Below are positions 1-9,106 of a DNA stretch of 32,050 nt, in pieces. The stretch is from Phycisphaerae bacterium (GTDB lineage: Bacteria; Planctomycetota; Phycisphaerae; SM23-33): NCBI GenBank assembly GCA_018335035.1, contig JAGXKT010000027.1, forward strand, positions 1 through 32,050, written 5' to 3'. The translations under genes were made by a program, and so were the position numbers. Positions within the stretch are counted from its first letter, which is position 1; every line of letters starts with the position of its first letter. Below the pieces are notes generated by a model, which had not been told where the DNA came from, did no database searches, and was given only the letters and a program-made list of their open reading frames with translations.

Positions 1-1543
1 CGGGAAACGTCCCGACGGCGACAGCCCAGTCGCTCTTGTACGGGGCCTTCCAGGTGTGCTCGCCGGGCGTCAGCGGGCCGATGTCGATCTCGCGATAAGC
101 CTTCTTGGTATCCACCGCCACGGCCGGCTGGGGGCCGGACATGCCGGACAGGTCCATCGCGACGCTTTCGGCGCTCTCGGCGTAGAAAACGCCACAGCTC
201 TTGTCCGAGCTCATCAGGCAGTAGGTACCCGACGAGCCCTTCTGCGGGCTCAACGTGTGGGCGAACCGGTCCTGCCAGAAGGCGAAGAACGTTTTGAAAT
301 ACTCGGGGTGCGAATACGGGTCCCGCGACCAATCGCCCTTGTTTCCAAAGATCGCGCTGACGCCCCCGCCCATGTTGCACAGCCATAGCTGCCGCCGGAG
401 CTTGTCCTCCGAGCCGAGCCGCTTGATCCACCACCGCTCGTCGAAGGTGTGCGGCTTGTCCGTCTCGGCCTTCATGGCCTTGACCAGGTCGCCGTACGAA
501 GCGCCGCGGAACCAGTGCCCGCGCGAGTAGAAGTCCGCCTCCGGCCAGTAGGTATAGTTGATGTTCCCGCCCTGGTCGCGGGCGCCGAGCATGTGGCGAT
601 AAGCCATATGTTTGCGCAGGTAACTGCCCCATCCGCGCAGCTCCGCCGTGTTGACGTGCTCGGGATTGTCGTAACCATAGCCCATGATCCAGCCCGGCAG
701 CGGCCCCAGGCGCGCGCCGATGTAGCGCAGCAGGCAGCGCTCTTCCTTCGTGGCGGCGCCGGCCTTGCCGAACGCGCGTCGGGCGCTTTGCCGTCGGCCG
801 CTGTCGCCGCAATACCACAAATGCACCACGCCGTCCCTGGCGTACGTGCCGGCGATCATGTCCTCCAGAACGCCGAACGACCGCAGGTCCGGATCGCGCT
901 TGTGGAACTTCGAGCCGCCGTCCCGGTCGACCCAGTAGCCGGCCATGAAAACGAATACGCCGTTGAAGCCCTCGCGCCCCAGCCACACGTCGAGGTTGCG
1001 ATTGATCTCCGCGGCGCTCCAGTTGAAGCTGCGTTTCTCGAACCCCATGCGGAAGTGCGGCACGAACGCCACGACCGCGCCGTCGTTGCCCTGATGACGC
1101 GCCCACCTGTTGCCCAAATTGGTTACGAAGCCGTAAGCGTCCGCGTCCCGATTCGGCCGGACCGTCACGGCGCCGCGCTTGCCGTCCAGCTCGGGGTCCT
1201 TGGTCGTGCCGTCGGCTCCGTCGGCCTGCGTCGTGAAGGTCCATTCGCCGGTGCGCGTGCCGGTGAAGCGGAACTTCCACGTATCGTCGCCGGCGTAGAA
1301 CATCTCGGTGACGCGCTGCTCCTTGCCGCTGGCGTGCGTGAACGTCGCCTTCGCGACCAGGTCGAACGGGTTGCCCTCGTGCGACGCGTTCTTCAACGTC
1401 CACTCCAGCGTCGGCGACCACAGTGTGGCCGTGTTGTCGCCGAACGTGGCCGGGGCAATTTGCTTCGCGCTATCGGCGCTGAGGGGCGCGACGACCGCCA
1501 ATACGCAAACGGCCGCAATACATCTCGCCGTCATCGAACTCAT
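1..1543 (-). CDS. Secreted glycoside hydrolase-like protein (DUF5060/DUF4038 type), partial
   Basis: The gene runs off the left edge, so its C-terminus is missing; about 514 codons are visible without a stop. It starts at an ATG (1541-1543) preceded by AAGGAAG about 7 bases upstream. The first ~23 residues form a signal peptide (MSSMTARCIAAVCVLAVVAP). Residues ~27-100 look like the DUF5060 beta-sandwich that precedes GH140-like (apiosidase) barrels, with the pattern EMFYAGDDTWKFRFTGTRTG. The rest has barrel-like segments such as NLDVWLGREGFNGVFVFMAG, GWIMGYGYDNPEH and FDERWW; acidic residues in the last two are candidate catalytic groups, which is inference. It probably cleaves a plant or algal polysaccharide outside the cytoplasm. 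The next gene upstream ends 58 bp away on the same strand and is also secreted and carbohydrate-related, so the two may be co-transcribed. Exact substrate is unknown. Confidence 0.72.
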   Translation of the reverse strand, partial: MSSMTARCIAAVCVLAVVAPLSADSAKQIAPATFGDNTATLWSPTLEWTLKNASHEGNPFDLVAKATFTHASGKEQRVTEMFYAGDDTWKFRFTGTRTGEWTFTTQADGADGTTKDPELDGKRGAVTVRPNRDADAYGFVTNLGNRWARHQGNDGAVVAFVPHFRMGFEKRSFNWSAAEINRNLDVWLGREGFNGVFVFMAGYWVDRDGGSKFHKRDPDLRSFGVLEDMIAGTYARDGVVHLWYCGDSGRRQSARRAFGKAGAATKEERCLLRYIGARLGPLPGWIMGYGYDNPEHVNTAELRGWGSYLRKHMAYRHMLGARDQGGNINYTYWPEADFYSRGHWFRGASYGDLVKAMKAETDKPHTFDERWWIKRLGSEDKLRRQLWLCNMGGGVSAIFGNKGDWSRDPYSHPEYFKTFFAFWQDRFAHTLSPQKGSSGTYCLMSSDKSCGVFYAESAESVAMDLSGMSGPQPAVAVDTKKAYREIDIGPLTPGEHTWKAPYKSDWAVAVGTFP

Positions 1544-1601
1544 GGATCGCTTCCTTTCTGCGCTGCCCGTCGCCGCAGGCCGCCTCAAGGGGCTTGCGCG
1601 G

Positions 1602-4600
1602 TCAGTGACTCAGCACGTCGGACGGGATCGGCTGCTTCTCGCCGCCCGGGCCCTTCCAATGGACCTCCAGGCCCTTACCGCCGATGCCCTGGAAGAACTC
1701 CACGCGGATCAGGTGCGGGCCCTCGCTGACCGTGACCGTGCCGCTGCGGGCCTGCATGCCGTGGGCGCCGTCGTTATCCACGACCTTCTTGCCGTCGATG
1801 TACAGCGCGCTGCCGTCGTCGCTGGTGGTGTAGAACGTGTACTCCCCGGCCGTCGGCACCGCCAGGTAGCCGTTGAACACGAGGCCGAAGTTGCTGCCGC
1901 GGTCGGTCACGTCCATCCCGATCCGCTCGGCCGTTCCGCTGTCGGCCGGGTCGAGCTCGTCGAACTCCGGCAGTTCGTTCCAGCCGCCGTCATACACGCG
2001 GTAGACCAGGCCCGGCTTCGCGTCATCCAGGCCGCTGAGGAAGATGAACTTCGCCATCCCCGGCTTGCCCGGCACCGGCTCGCCGTCGCGGAAACAACGG
2101 GCGCGGACGGTGGTGTCCTTCTCGACGGCAATCGGCTTGTCGTACGCCGCGGACTCGCCCGTCGGCTCGCTGCCGTCCAGCGTGTAGCGGATCGTCACGC
2201 CGGACGCGTCGGCGCGGGTGTCGACGCCCAGGCGGACCGCGACCGTCTCGCCGCCCTCGTGCAGCCCGCCGCCCGGAGTGATGACCGCATTCCAGCGCCG
2301 CGGACGGTAGAGCGCGTCGGCGGGGATCGGCCGCTTGGTCACGCCGGGACCCTCGTAACAGACGTTGAACAGCTCGTCCTCAGGATACCAACACTCCAAA
2401 CGGAAGGCGTGCTTGCCGGCCGCCAGCTTCAGGGAACCCCATGACTCGAGTTCCGGTTGAAGGTACTTGCGCTTTTCGGCCTTCTCATCGTCGCGGTGGC
2501 GCCGGTGGTTATTGACCACGAGCCGCTCGCCGATATACAGCCGGCTGGGACCGGCGGTCTCCGTGTAAAACCGCCAGACGCCCGATGCCGGGACCTGCAC
2601 GTAGCCGGAGTAGATCAACCCGGCCTTGCCCCTGCCCTTGCTCAACGCCGGCGTCAGCGAATCCAGCGCCTCGACGGCAAGCGGCTTGCCCAGGCGTTCG
2701 GGCTCGCGCTCCAGCGGGGTGTCGTCGTAGACCTCTACGAGAACGCCGGGCTCGATCTCCGTCGGCTCATCGGGGCGCCGCGTTTCGGCCACGAACGTGA
2801 ACGTGTCTTCGTATTCCCGCCATTGCCTTCGGAAGTGCGGGCCGGGGTACTGAATGCAGCCCGCCTTGATCGTAGTCGTCTCGGTGATCGTAATCGGCCC
2901 GTCGTAGACCGTGCCCTGGCCCTCGCCGGTCTCGCTGCCGTCGGTCGAGTAGCGGACCTTGCCTTCGGGGTCGCCGAGCCAGTCGAGGCGTACCGCGACC
3001 TCCTCGCCGGCGGCGAACGTGCCGCCCGAGGGGAGGATGCGGAAGTAGCGATTGTCGATCACGCCCCCGGCGGTGACGGCGATCTCCCGCTCGGTACCGC
3101 GCTGGGCCGCCTGCTTCCGCCACCGCGCGATCTGCTCTTGCGCGTCTTCGTCGGCTTCGAACTTCGCGAACAATGCGTCGCCGGCGGCCTTATTGTGCGT
3201 GCCGAAGCCGATGTTTCGCCACGTCTGGCGGACGTCAGGATCGAGCAGGCGGATGTCGCCCTTGCCGACCCAGTCGAACACGACGTTCTCGAGCTTCTGC
3301 TCGCCGAAGATGTTCACGTTGATCGTACGTTCGGCTTCGGGGAGCTTCTCGAAGTAGTCCTTCGGCGTGCCGTCATCTCCGTAAGTGGTGCTGCGAACGC
3401 CGTGCCAGGTCACGTGCAGACGGGCCTTATCCGGGTCCGCCGTGTGCACGCGCATACGCCCTCCCGGCGCCACGGTCAGGCCGCGAACGTTGGCGAAGCG
3501 ATAGTGTTGCCTGCCCAAGCGCGTCGTGGCGAGGCGCCCGTGGCTGTCCTTGATGCTGATGCCGAGATAGACACTGCGCGTGATCGGCTCGTCCGGCGTG
3601 CCGGCCAGCAAGTCGCCCAAGATGCGCATATCGTTCTTATAGGCCTGATTGCCGCTGTTCTTGCCGAGCACGGAACCGGATTTCATGATCAGCTTGGCGT
3701 CGAGGCCGACCGTTTGCACGCACCGCGGGCCGACGGAGATGACGCTGTCTTCCTCGAGGATCGTCACGCCGCGCATCCAGTGCGTCTCGTCGCCGGACTT
3801 GAACCCGCCGATGAGCGTAATGGATGCCTCGGGCGTGGCCTTGCGCACGACCCACTTGCGCGCGAAGTACGGCGCCGCGTCCATCAGCACATCGAACTGC
3901 TCGGGCGTCTCGGGCAGCGTACCGTCGTGCGGCCGGCCGTTGATGAAGAACGTGTGCTTGGCGCCGCCGAGGTTGGCGCCGCCGCCCCCATTGTACGCGC
4001 CGTTGGGGCCGATCCAGATGTTGCCCGTGCAGACGTTCAGCGCCATGTCGATGTCGCCGCCGTGCTCGACGGTCAGGTGGCGCACGTGGAAGCGGTCGCT
4101 GGCGGCGCGGACCCCGTACCGCTCATCCGCGGCCGGAAACAGCAGATCGGTCGTGTCGGGCTTGAAGAAGTTGGTGCCGAAGAAATGCCCCACCGCCCGC
4201 GGCCAACGGGTCAGCGGTTGACCGTTGACCAGCCAGTTGCCGGGGTCCTTCACCTTCCCGCTACGCCCCGGATGGGCCCAGACCATCAACTGCAGCGGCT
4301 TGTCCCAACTCTCGGTCGTGTAGGCGGGCTTGACCCCTTTCGCCGGCGGCGCATCGGGCCAGTCCGTCTGCCCGAGCAGCGTCTTGTCCTCGTCCGTCAG
4401 CTCGCGCTTCGCGTTGAGCTGCCGGCGCGTGCCGTCCACCGTCAGCGCGTGGACGTGGTCCTTCAGGAAGCTCCGCACCGTCGCCAGGCGCGGCGAGTAG
4501 ACGATCAGGTGATCGGGCATGTCGAACTGCACGGCCAGCTTGCCGGCAACCTCCGTCCCGTCGACCAGCTCGATCGTGCAGGGCTTGAGCTTCAGTTCGG

Positions 4601-4679
4601 GCGCTTCGCCTGCCAATACCGGCACGGCCGCAGCGCACAGCACCACTAGACAGGCGGTCATCGGAGCATGTCGTCGCAT
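1602..4679 (-). CDS. Secreted multidomain protein with two PA14 and two chitobiase-C-like domains
   Basis: This 1025-residue protein starts at an ATG with GGAGAG upstream. A signal peptide ends near residue 23 (VPVLA then GEAP). Residues ~80-520 are Gly- and Val-rich and read like a beta-helix or G8-like fold; I recognise no catalytic motif there. Residues ~535-607 and ~799-864 resemble the chitobiase/hexosaminidase C-terminal domain, each with the hallmark RYSTDGSE or RYTLDGSEP. Residues ~645-790 and ~888-1025 are PA14 domains; the second carries FYTTSDDGSALYIDGKKVVDND. PA14 and chitobiase-C modules are carbohydrate-binding or accessory domains in secreted planctomycete proteins, so a role in polysaccharide attachment or breakdown is likely. 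The gene lies 58 bp upstream of the DUF5060-type hydrolase and may be its operon partner. Enzymatic activity is not shown by the sequence. Confidence 0.8.
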   Translation of the reverse strand: MRRHAPMTACLVVLCAAAVPVLAGEAPELKLKPCTIELVDGTEVAGKLAVQFDMPDHLIVYSPRLATVRSFLKDHVHALTVDGTRRQLNAKRELTDEDKTLLGQTDWPDAPPAKGVKPAYTTESWDKPLQLMVWAHPGRSGKVKDPGNWLVNGQPLTRWPRAVGHFFGTNFFKPDTTDLLFPAADERYGVRAASDRFHVRHLTVEHGGDIDMALNVCTGNIWIGPNGAYNGGGGANLGGAKHTFFINGRPHDGTLPETPEQFDVLMDAAPYFARKWVVRKATPEASITLIGGFKSGDETHWMRGVTILEEDSVISVGPRCVQTVGLDAKLIMKSGSVLGKNSGNQAYKNDMRILGDLLAGTPDEPITRSVYLGISIKDSHGRLATTRLGRQHYRFANVRGLTVAPGGRMRVHTADPDKARLHVTWHGVRSTTYGDDGTPKDYFEKLPEAERTINVNIFGEQKLENVVFDWVGKGDIRLLDPDVRQTWRNIGFGTHNKAAGDALFAKFEADEDAQEQIARWRKQAAQRGTEREIAVTAGGVIDNRYFRILPSGGTFAAGEEVAVRLDWLGDPEGKVRYSTDGSETGEGQGTVYDGPITITETTTIKAGCIQYPGPHFRRQWREYEDTFTFVAETRRPDEPTEIEPGVLVEVYDDTPLEREPERLGKPLAVEALDSLTPALSKGRGKAGLIYSGYVQVPASGVWRFYTETAGPSRLYIGERLVVNNHRRHRDDEKAEKRKYLQPELESWGSLKLAAGKHAFRLECWYPEDELFNVCYEGPGVTKRPIPADALYRPRRWNAVITPGGGLHEGGETVAVRLGVDTRADASGVTIRYTLDGSEPTGESAAYDKPIAVEKDTTVRARCFRDGEPVPGKPGMAKFIFLSGLDDAKPGLVYRVYDGGWNELPEFDELDPADSGTAERIGMDVTDRGSNFGLVFNGYLAVPTAGEYTFYTTSDDGSALYIDGKKVVDNDGAHGMQARSGTVTVSEGPHLIRVEFFQGIGGKGLEVHWKGPGGEKQPIPSDVLSH

Positions 4680-4912
4680 TCGTTACTCTCCATACAACGC
4701 GGTTCGTTTGCCCCATATAACACACGTTATGGCCAATGCGCTCGCAGGGACTGAAACAAATCTGACCAGGCGGCGACGTGCACCGTCACGCCAGCCAATA
4801 CCACGTCGACGCGGCGCTGGTGTCGCGCGACAAGACGAGCCGGACCGGGGCGGTCAGCGCCGCCCCCATGCCCCACGGCGAGAAGCCCGATGCGCGGCGT
4901 ATGGCACCCGCG

Positions 4913-6175
4913 TCAGAGCGTGTCGGGCGCGTCCGTCTCGTCGCGATTGTCGCCTTCGGGGCAGCCGTGGGCCTCCGGCGTGACCATCCCCAGCTTCCAG
5001 AACAGCAGGGCGACGGCGACCAGCCCGACGCCGTACAGCGCCATGGCGTACCGCCCGCGGAGGTAGATTGCCGCGACCACGCCGATGCCGGCGGTCGCAG
5101 CGGCCAACACGTAGAACAGCCCGACCACGCCTTTGACACTCATGCCGCGATCGACGAGTTGATCGTAAAGGTGGCTGCGGTCCCCGGCGAAAATGCTGCG
5201 CCCCGCGCGGATCCGCCGCACAACGGCCAGACCCGTATCCAGGATCGGCAGCCCGAAAACCGCCAGCGACGAGACGAACCATCGAGGCGTGGTGGCCTGG
5301 CCGGCGGACCCCTTGCAGAACAGCATCATCATCGCCGCCACGAAGAACCCCAGCAACATGCTCCCGGCGTCGCCCATGAAGATCGTAGCCGGCGGCAGAT
5401 TGTAGGGCAGAAAGCCGATGACCGCCCCGGCCATCGCCAAACACAGCGCGACGCGGAGCGGGTCGATCTGCGGCGCGGTGTCGTACATCGCCAGGTGCAC
5501 AGTCAAGCCCAGGAAGCCCAGCGCAATGATCACCGTCACGCCGCCGCACAGCCCGTCCAGCCCATCCAGCAGGTTCGTGGCGTTGCACGTGGCGATGACC
5601 AGCACGATGCACAGCAACACGCTCAGTGGCACCTCGACCCATAACGGAAGCGGCACGCCCCACGCGCGAAGCACCGGATCGGTCAACGTGCCGACCAACC
5701 TATGCCCCACGCCGCCGAGCAAGAGCACGCCCGCGGCCAGCAGTTGTCCCCCCACCTTCTGATGCGGCTGGATGTCGCGCAAATCGTCCATCAACCCGAC
5801 GATCGTGATCACCACGGCGCCCACGGCCACGGCCAGAAGATGCCACAGCGGATTGGCCATCAGGCCTGCCCAGCCCGCGTCGCCCCCGCCGGCGGCGATC
5901 TGACGCCAATGCGTCCCCAGCTGCGGCAGGACGACCACGTAGCACGCAAGCCCTGTCAGCAGCGCCAGGCACATCGCCACGCCCCCGAGGTACGCCACGG
6001 GCCGGCCGTGGGGCTTGAGCCCCGCATCGCCCACATCCGGACGGTCAACAACACCCAACCGGTAGGCGCACAGACGCACGATCGGCGTGACGGCGAGGGA
6101 CGCTCCCGCCGCGGGAACAGCGATCCACCAGAGCGGTTTGAGTACCTCCACGGCGCTATGGACAGGACCTGCCAC
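4913..6175 (-). CDS. WecA/MraY-family polyprenyl-phosphate sugar-1-phosphate transferase
   Basis: The 420-residue polytopic membrane protein starts at GTG, with AAGGGG 8 bases upstream. It belongs to the glycosyltransferase 4 family (WecA, TagO, MraY), which moves a HexNAc-1-phosphate from a UDP-sugar to undecaprenyl phosphate at the cytoplasmic face. Visible family motifs in order are HGRPVAYLGG (~residue 55), NLLDGLDGL (~200), FMGDAGS (~265) and the cytoplasmic loop FAGDRSHLYDQLVDRG (~328-343). The last resembles the His/Arg loop of WecA-type enzymes more than that of MraY, so priming of a surface polysaccharide is likelier than peptidoglycan synthesis. About ten hydrophobic segments are present and length is normal. 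It is divergent from the UDP-GlcNAc dehydrogenase gene, and both fit nucleotide-sugar use for exopolysaccharide. The sugar specificity cannot be read from the sequence. Confidence 0.9.
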   Translation of the reverse strand: MAGPVHSAVEVLKPLWWIAVPAAGASLAVTPIVRLCAYRLGVVDRPDVGDAGLKPHGRPVAYLGGVAMCLALLTGLACYVVVLPQLGTHWRQIAAGGGDAGWAGLMANPLWHLLAVAVGAVVITIVGLMDDLRDIQPHQKVGGQLLAAGVLLLGGVGHRLVGTLTDPVLRAWGVPLPLWVEVPLSVLLCIVLVIATCNATNLLDGLDGLCGGVTVIIALGFLGLTVHLAMYDTAPQIDPLRVALCLAMAGAVIGFLPYNLPPATIFMGDAGSMLLGFFVAAMMMLFCKGSAGQATTPRWFVSSLAVFGLPILDTGLAVVRRIRAGRSIFAGDRSHLYDQLVDRGMSVKGVVGLFYVLAAATAGIGVVAAIYLRGRYAMALYGVGLVAVALLFWKLGMVTPEAHGCPEGDNRDETDAPDTL

Positions 6176-6216
6176 TGCGTAAACCCCTTGCTTTGGCCAC
6201 TATGGCGAACGCCTGC

Positions 6217-6245
6217 AGTATACGGGGCAACGCCTGTTTCCACAA
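6217..6245 (-). promoter_or_regulatory. Predicted promoter of the sugar-1-phosphate transferase gene
   Basis: On the minus strand TTGTGG (6240-6245) is followed after 17 bp by TATACT (6217-6222), a 5/6 match to the -10 consensus. The -35 is weak. The predicted start lies about 35 bases before the GTG start codon. Confidence 0.5.
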
Positions 6246-6311
6246 CCCGCCGCACACGCGCCAAGGCCGAAATCCGCACACGATCCGACAGCAGCCCACG
6301 CGACCGAATTG

Positions 6312-6340
6312 ATGACAAGCCGGCGGCATGCCGATATGCT
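6312..6340 (+). promoter_or_regulatory. Predicted promoter of the UDP-GlcNAc dehydrogenase gene
   Basis: ATGACA (6312-6317, 5/6 to TTGACA) and TATGCT (6335-6340, 4/6) are separated by 17 bp. It sits 50 bp before the ATG at 6390. This placement argues against the longer frame opening at 6309, whose first codons overlap the -35. Confidence 0.5.
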
Positions 6341-6389
6341 AAGCGACACCGGTCGAGGCGATCATGCGGCCGGACGCGAAGGAGCCCCC

Positions 6390-7706
6390 ATGGTTGACCC
6401 GTTGCTTCAACGCATCGAGGACCGCAGCGCCGTGATCGGCGTCGTAGGCCTGGGCTACGTGGGCCTGCCGCTGGTCCGCGAGTTCGCCGCCGGCGGCGTG
6501 AAGGTCCTTGGCTTCGACGTGGACGCCGAGAAGGTCTCCCGGCTGATGGCCGGACAGAGCTACATCGGGCACATTCCGAACGAGACGATCGCCGAACTGG
6601 TCAACTCCGGCCGATTCGAGGCCACCAGCGTTTTCGCGCGCCTCGCCGAGGCCGACTGCATCCTCATCTGCGTGCCGACGCCGCTGACGCCGATGCGCGA
6701 GCCGGACATGACGTACGTGGAGGCCACGACGCGGACGATTGCCGAGCACCTTCGCACGGGCCAACTCGTCGTTCTCGAATCGACGACCTACCCCGGCACG
6801 ACGCGAGAAGTGATGCTGCCGATCCTGTCCGAATCGGGGCTGGAGGTCGGCAAAGACTTCTTCCTGGCCTACTCGCCGGAACGCGAGGATCCCGGGCGAA
6901 CGACGCACACCACCCGGACGATCCCGAAGGTCGTCGGCGGCGACGATGAGGCCAGCCGTAAGGTCGCCGCCGCCTGCTATGGCATCGCCATCGACCAGGT
7001 CGTTCCGGTGACGAGTTGCGCCGCGGCCGAGGCGTCGAAGATCCTCGAGAATACCTACCGCTGCGTGAACATCGCGCTGGTCAACGAGCTCAAGAAGCTC
7101 TTCGACCGCATGGGCATCGACGTCTGGGAGGTCATCCGCGCCGCGAGCACCAAGCCGTTCGGCTTCAAGCCGTTTTACCCGGGCCCGGGTCTCGGCGGAC
7201 ACTGCATCCCGATCGACCCGTTCTACCTGTCGTGGAAGGCCCGCCAGTACGGGCTGCCGACGCGGTTCATCGAACTGGCCGGCGAGGTGAACGTCTCGAT
7301 GCCGGAGTACGTCGTCCACCGCACGATGGACGCCCTGAACGAGCGATCCAAGGCGATGAAGGGCGCGAAGCTGCTCGTGCTCGGCCTGGCGTACAAGAAA
7401 AACGTCGACGACGTCCGCGAGAGCCCGTCGCTGGAGTTGATCGAACTGTTCCAGGCCCGCGGCGCCGAGGTGGACTACAACGACCCGCACGTGCCCCGCA
7501 CGCACAAGATGCGCGAGTACGACCTGAAGCTGACCTCCCAGACGCTCAGTGACAAGATGCTGGCCGGCTACGACGCCGTCGTAATCTCGACGGACCACAG
7601 CGCCTACGACTGGGACTGGATCGTCGACAACGCCCAGCTCGTGATCGACACCCGCAACGCCACCGCCGGCGTCACACGCGACCGCGAGAAAATCGTCAAG
7701 GCGTAG
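6390..7706 (+). CDS. UDP-N-acetylglucosamine 6-dehydrogenase (WbpA-like nucleotide-sugar dehydrogenase)
   Basis: The chosen ATG gives 438 residues and has GAAGGAG upstream; an in-frame TTG at 6309 would add 27 unlikely residues. The family oxidises the C6 hydroxyl of a UDP-sugar to a carboxylate with two NAD+. Residues ~17-28 hold the NAD-binding GVVGLGYVGLPL. YSPEREDPG (~161-169) with the following TRTIPKVVGG is typical of the UDP-GlcNAc/UDP-HexNAc branch (WbpA, TviB) rather than UDP-glucose dehydrogenase. The catalytic Cys is C272 within GLGGHCIPIDP, and the C-terminal KNVDDVRESPSLELI substrate-side motif is intact. The product, UDP-GlcNAcA, is a common precursor of acidic exopolysaccharides. 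The gene is divergent from a sugar-1-phosphate transferase gene, and its stop lies 6 bp from that of the convergent phosphate-binding protein. Substrate choice is inferred from motifs. Confidence 0.92.
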   Translation: MVDPLLQRIEDRSAVIGVVGLGYVGLPLVREFAAGGVKVLGFDVDAEKVSRLMAGQSYIGHIPNETIAELVNSGRFEATSVFARLAEADCILICVPTPLTPMREPDMTYVEATTRTIAEHLRTGQLVVLESTTYPGTTREVMLPILSESGLEVGKDFFLAYSPEREDPGRTTHTTRTIPKVVGGDDEASRKVAAACYGIAIDQVVPVTSCAAAEASKILENTYRCVNIALVNELKKLFDRMGIDVWEVIRAASTKPFGFKPFYPGPGLGGHCIPIDPFYLSWKARQYGLPTRFIELAGEVNVSMPEYVVHRTMDALNERSKAMKGAKLLVLGLAYKKNVDDVRESPSLELIELFQARGAEVDYNDPHVPRTHKMREYDLKLTSQTLSDKMLAGYDAVVISTDHSAYDWDWIVDNAQLVIDTRNATAGVTRDREKIVKA

Positions 7707-7712
7707 CGGCGC

Positions 7713-9008
7713 TCAGTCGCCCGTCTCGCCCGGGCCCGTTGTCTGAATGCCGATCTTCTCGAAGCCCGCCATACGAAGGGCGTTGAACGCGTCCACGACA
7801 TGCGCCCAGCGTGTGGTCTTGTCGGCGGCGAGGGTCGCCCGACAGTCCTCGCCCGGCGGGACCGCCTTGAGCCAGCGCTGCAGCGCCTCGGGCGTCAGTT
7901 CGGCATCGCCGGCGACGATTGTTCCGCCGCCGGTCACCGTGACCGTCAATTCCCCGGCCGTGACCTGCCGCGGGACCGGGTGGACCGGTACGTAGCCGCT
8001 TTCGGCGACCACGGACTGCCCGGCCGGCGTGGTCAGCCAGTCGCGCAGCGTCGCCGCCGCCGCTTCGTCGCCGAGGTCCTTGCGCGTGACGGCGTAGACC
8101 GGCGTGACCCAGCGGTATGCCCCGGATGCAATGGTTTCGCGAGACGGCATGACGTCGTCCACAGCCAGGATGTCCACGCGCGGGTTCGGCGACATCCGCT
8201 CGTTGTAGTAGTAGAACGTAAAGCCGATGCCCTGCGGATCGCCAGGAAGCTGCTCGTAGGGGCCCATCATGGTGAGGGCAACCGCGGACCGACCGGCCGT
8301 GATCGTCAACTCGCCCATGACGACGGACTGCATCGTCTCCTGGCTGCCGGAGTTGGGGTTGCGGACGTAGGCGTGGACCTCGCCCTTGCCGCCGGCGGCT
8401 TGCCAGGACGTGATCTTGCCGGCGTAGATGCCCTTGATCTGCTCGGCCGTGAGCCCCTTGACCGGGTTCTCCGCGTGGCGGAGAAACACGAACGCGTCCA
8501 GGGCGATCGGCGTCAGTTCCAGCTCGACACCCTTGTCGGCCATCAGCTTCCGCTCATCGGCGCTCGGCGGGCGGCATTCGTAAATCAGGTCGCACTCGCC
8601 GGCGATCAGTCGCGTGTATCCGGTGTGCGTGCCTTGGTGCCACGTCTTGCCCTTCAGCGCCGCGTGTATGAGGAGGTCGTGCAATCCGGGCAGCAGCGTC
8701 GCCCCGCCGACCTGCGGGCTCGGGGTCGTGCGTACGACGGGCACCAGGCGGGCCTGCAGGGGCTGCCGCCCGAAGCGGCTGGAGGCGTCACACCACTGAC
8801 AGGCCGTGCCGGTCAGCCGGCAGGCGACGGTCACGCCCAGGGGATGGGCGGACGTGGACCCGCCGGTCGTCGGGTAGTCCTTGGGCTCAAAAGCCAGGCC
8901 GACATCCTCAATCGCCGCGGCCGAGGGTTCGTCCGCCGCCAGTCCCACATGCCCCGCGGCCGCCATCATCGCCACCAGCACGCCCGTCGCGATACGTCGC
9001 GTTGTCAT
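7713..9008 (-). CDS. PstS-like phosphate-binding protein fused to an ExbD/TolR-like C-terminal domain
   Basis: The ATG at 9006-9008 has GAAAGG upstream and opens directly into a signal peptide (MTTRRIATGVLVAMMAAAG), giving 431 residues. Residues ~40-350 are a PstS-type periplasmic binding domain: GGSTSAHPL near the N-terminus for phosphate contact, then FVFLRHAENPVKGLTAEQI and the typical IYAGKITSWQAAGGKG and RNPNSGSQETM. Residues ~353-431 do not belong to PstS. They match the periplasmic half of ExbD/TolR (LTVTVTGGGTIVAGDAELT, then AADKTTRWAHVVDAFNALR and AGFEKIGIQTT), without the usual N-terminal transmembrane helix. PstS delivers phosphate to PstCAB, but no pst transporter genes are in view. 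The frame continues upstream of 9008 without a stop, but that extension is the remains of another gene. Confidence 0.82.
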   Translation of the reverse strand: MTTRRIATGVLVAMMAAAGHVGLAADEPSAAAIEDVGLAFEPKDYPTTGGSTSAHPLGVTVACRLTGTACQWCDASSRFGRQPLQARLVPVVRTTPSPQVGGATLLPGLHDLLIHAALKGKTWHQGTHTGYTRLIAGECDLIYECRPPSADERKLMADKGVELELTPIALDAFVFLRHAENPVKGLTAEQIKGIYAGKITSWQAAGGKGEVHAYVRNPNSGSQETMQSVVMGELTITAGRSAVALTMMGPYEQLPGDPQGIGFTFYYYNERMSPNPRVDILAVDDVMPSRETIASGAYRWVTPVYAVTRKDLGDEAAAATLRDWLTTPAGQSVVAESGYVPVHPVPRQVTAGELTVTVTGGGTIVAGDAELTPEALQRWLKAVPPGEDCRATLAADKTTRWAHVVDAFNALRMAGFEKIGIQTTGPGETGD

Positions 9009-9106
9009 TGCGCAGTCCTTTCCGTTACAGAAACCCGCATCATGCCTACCTGTTGGCATCAGACGCGTCAACGGCCGACATGTTCCCCACAAATGACGCC
9101 TGCGGT

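Noticed and set aside
449-1729. Long open frame on the plus strand opposite the DUF5060-type gene
   Set aside because: Arg/Ala/Val-rich translation typical of the antisense of a high-GC gene; the minus frame has a signal peptide, a ribosome site and family motifs.
2457-4649. 730-codon plus-strand frame opposite the PA14 protein
   Set aside because: Antisense shadow with low-information composition; the minus-strand gene is clear.
4717-4730. Small palindrome ATAAC-ACAC-GTTAT upstream of the PA14 gene as an operator
   Set aside because: Arms of only five bases and no second copy; no convincing promoter could be placed around it.
9066-9071. TTGACG (minus strand) as the -35 of the phosphate-binding protein gene
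   Set aside because: At 16-18 bp no hexamer matches the -10 consensus at more than a few positions; no Pho-box repeat is visible either.
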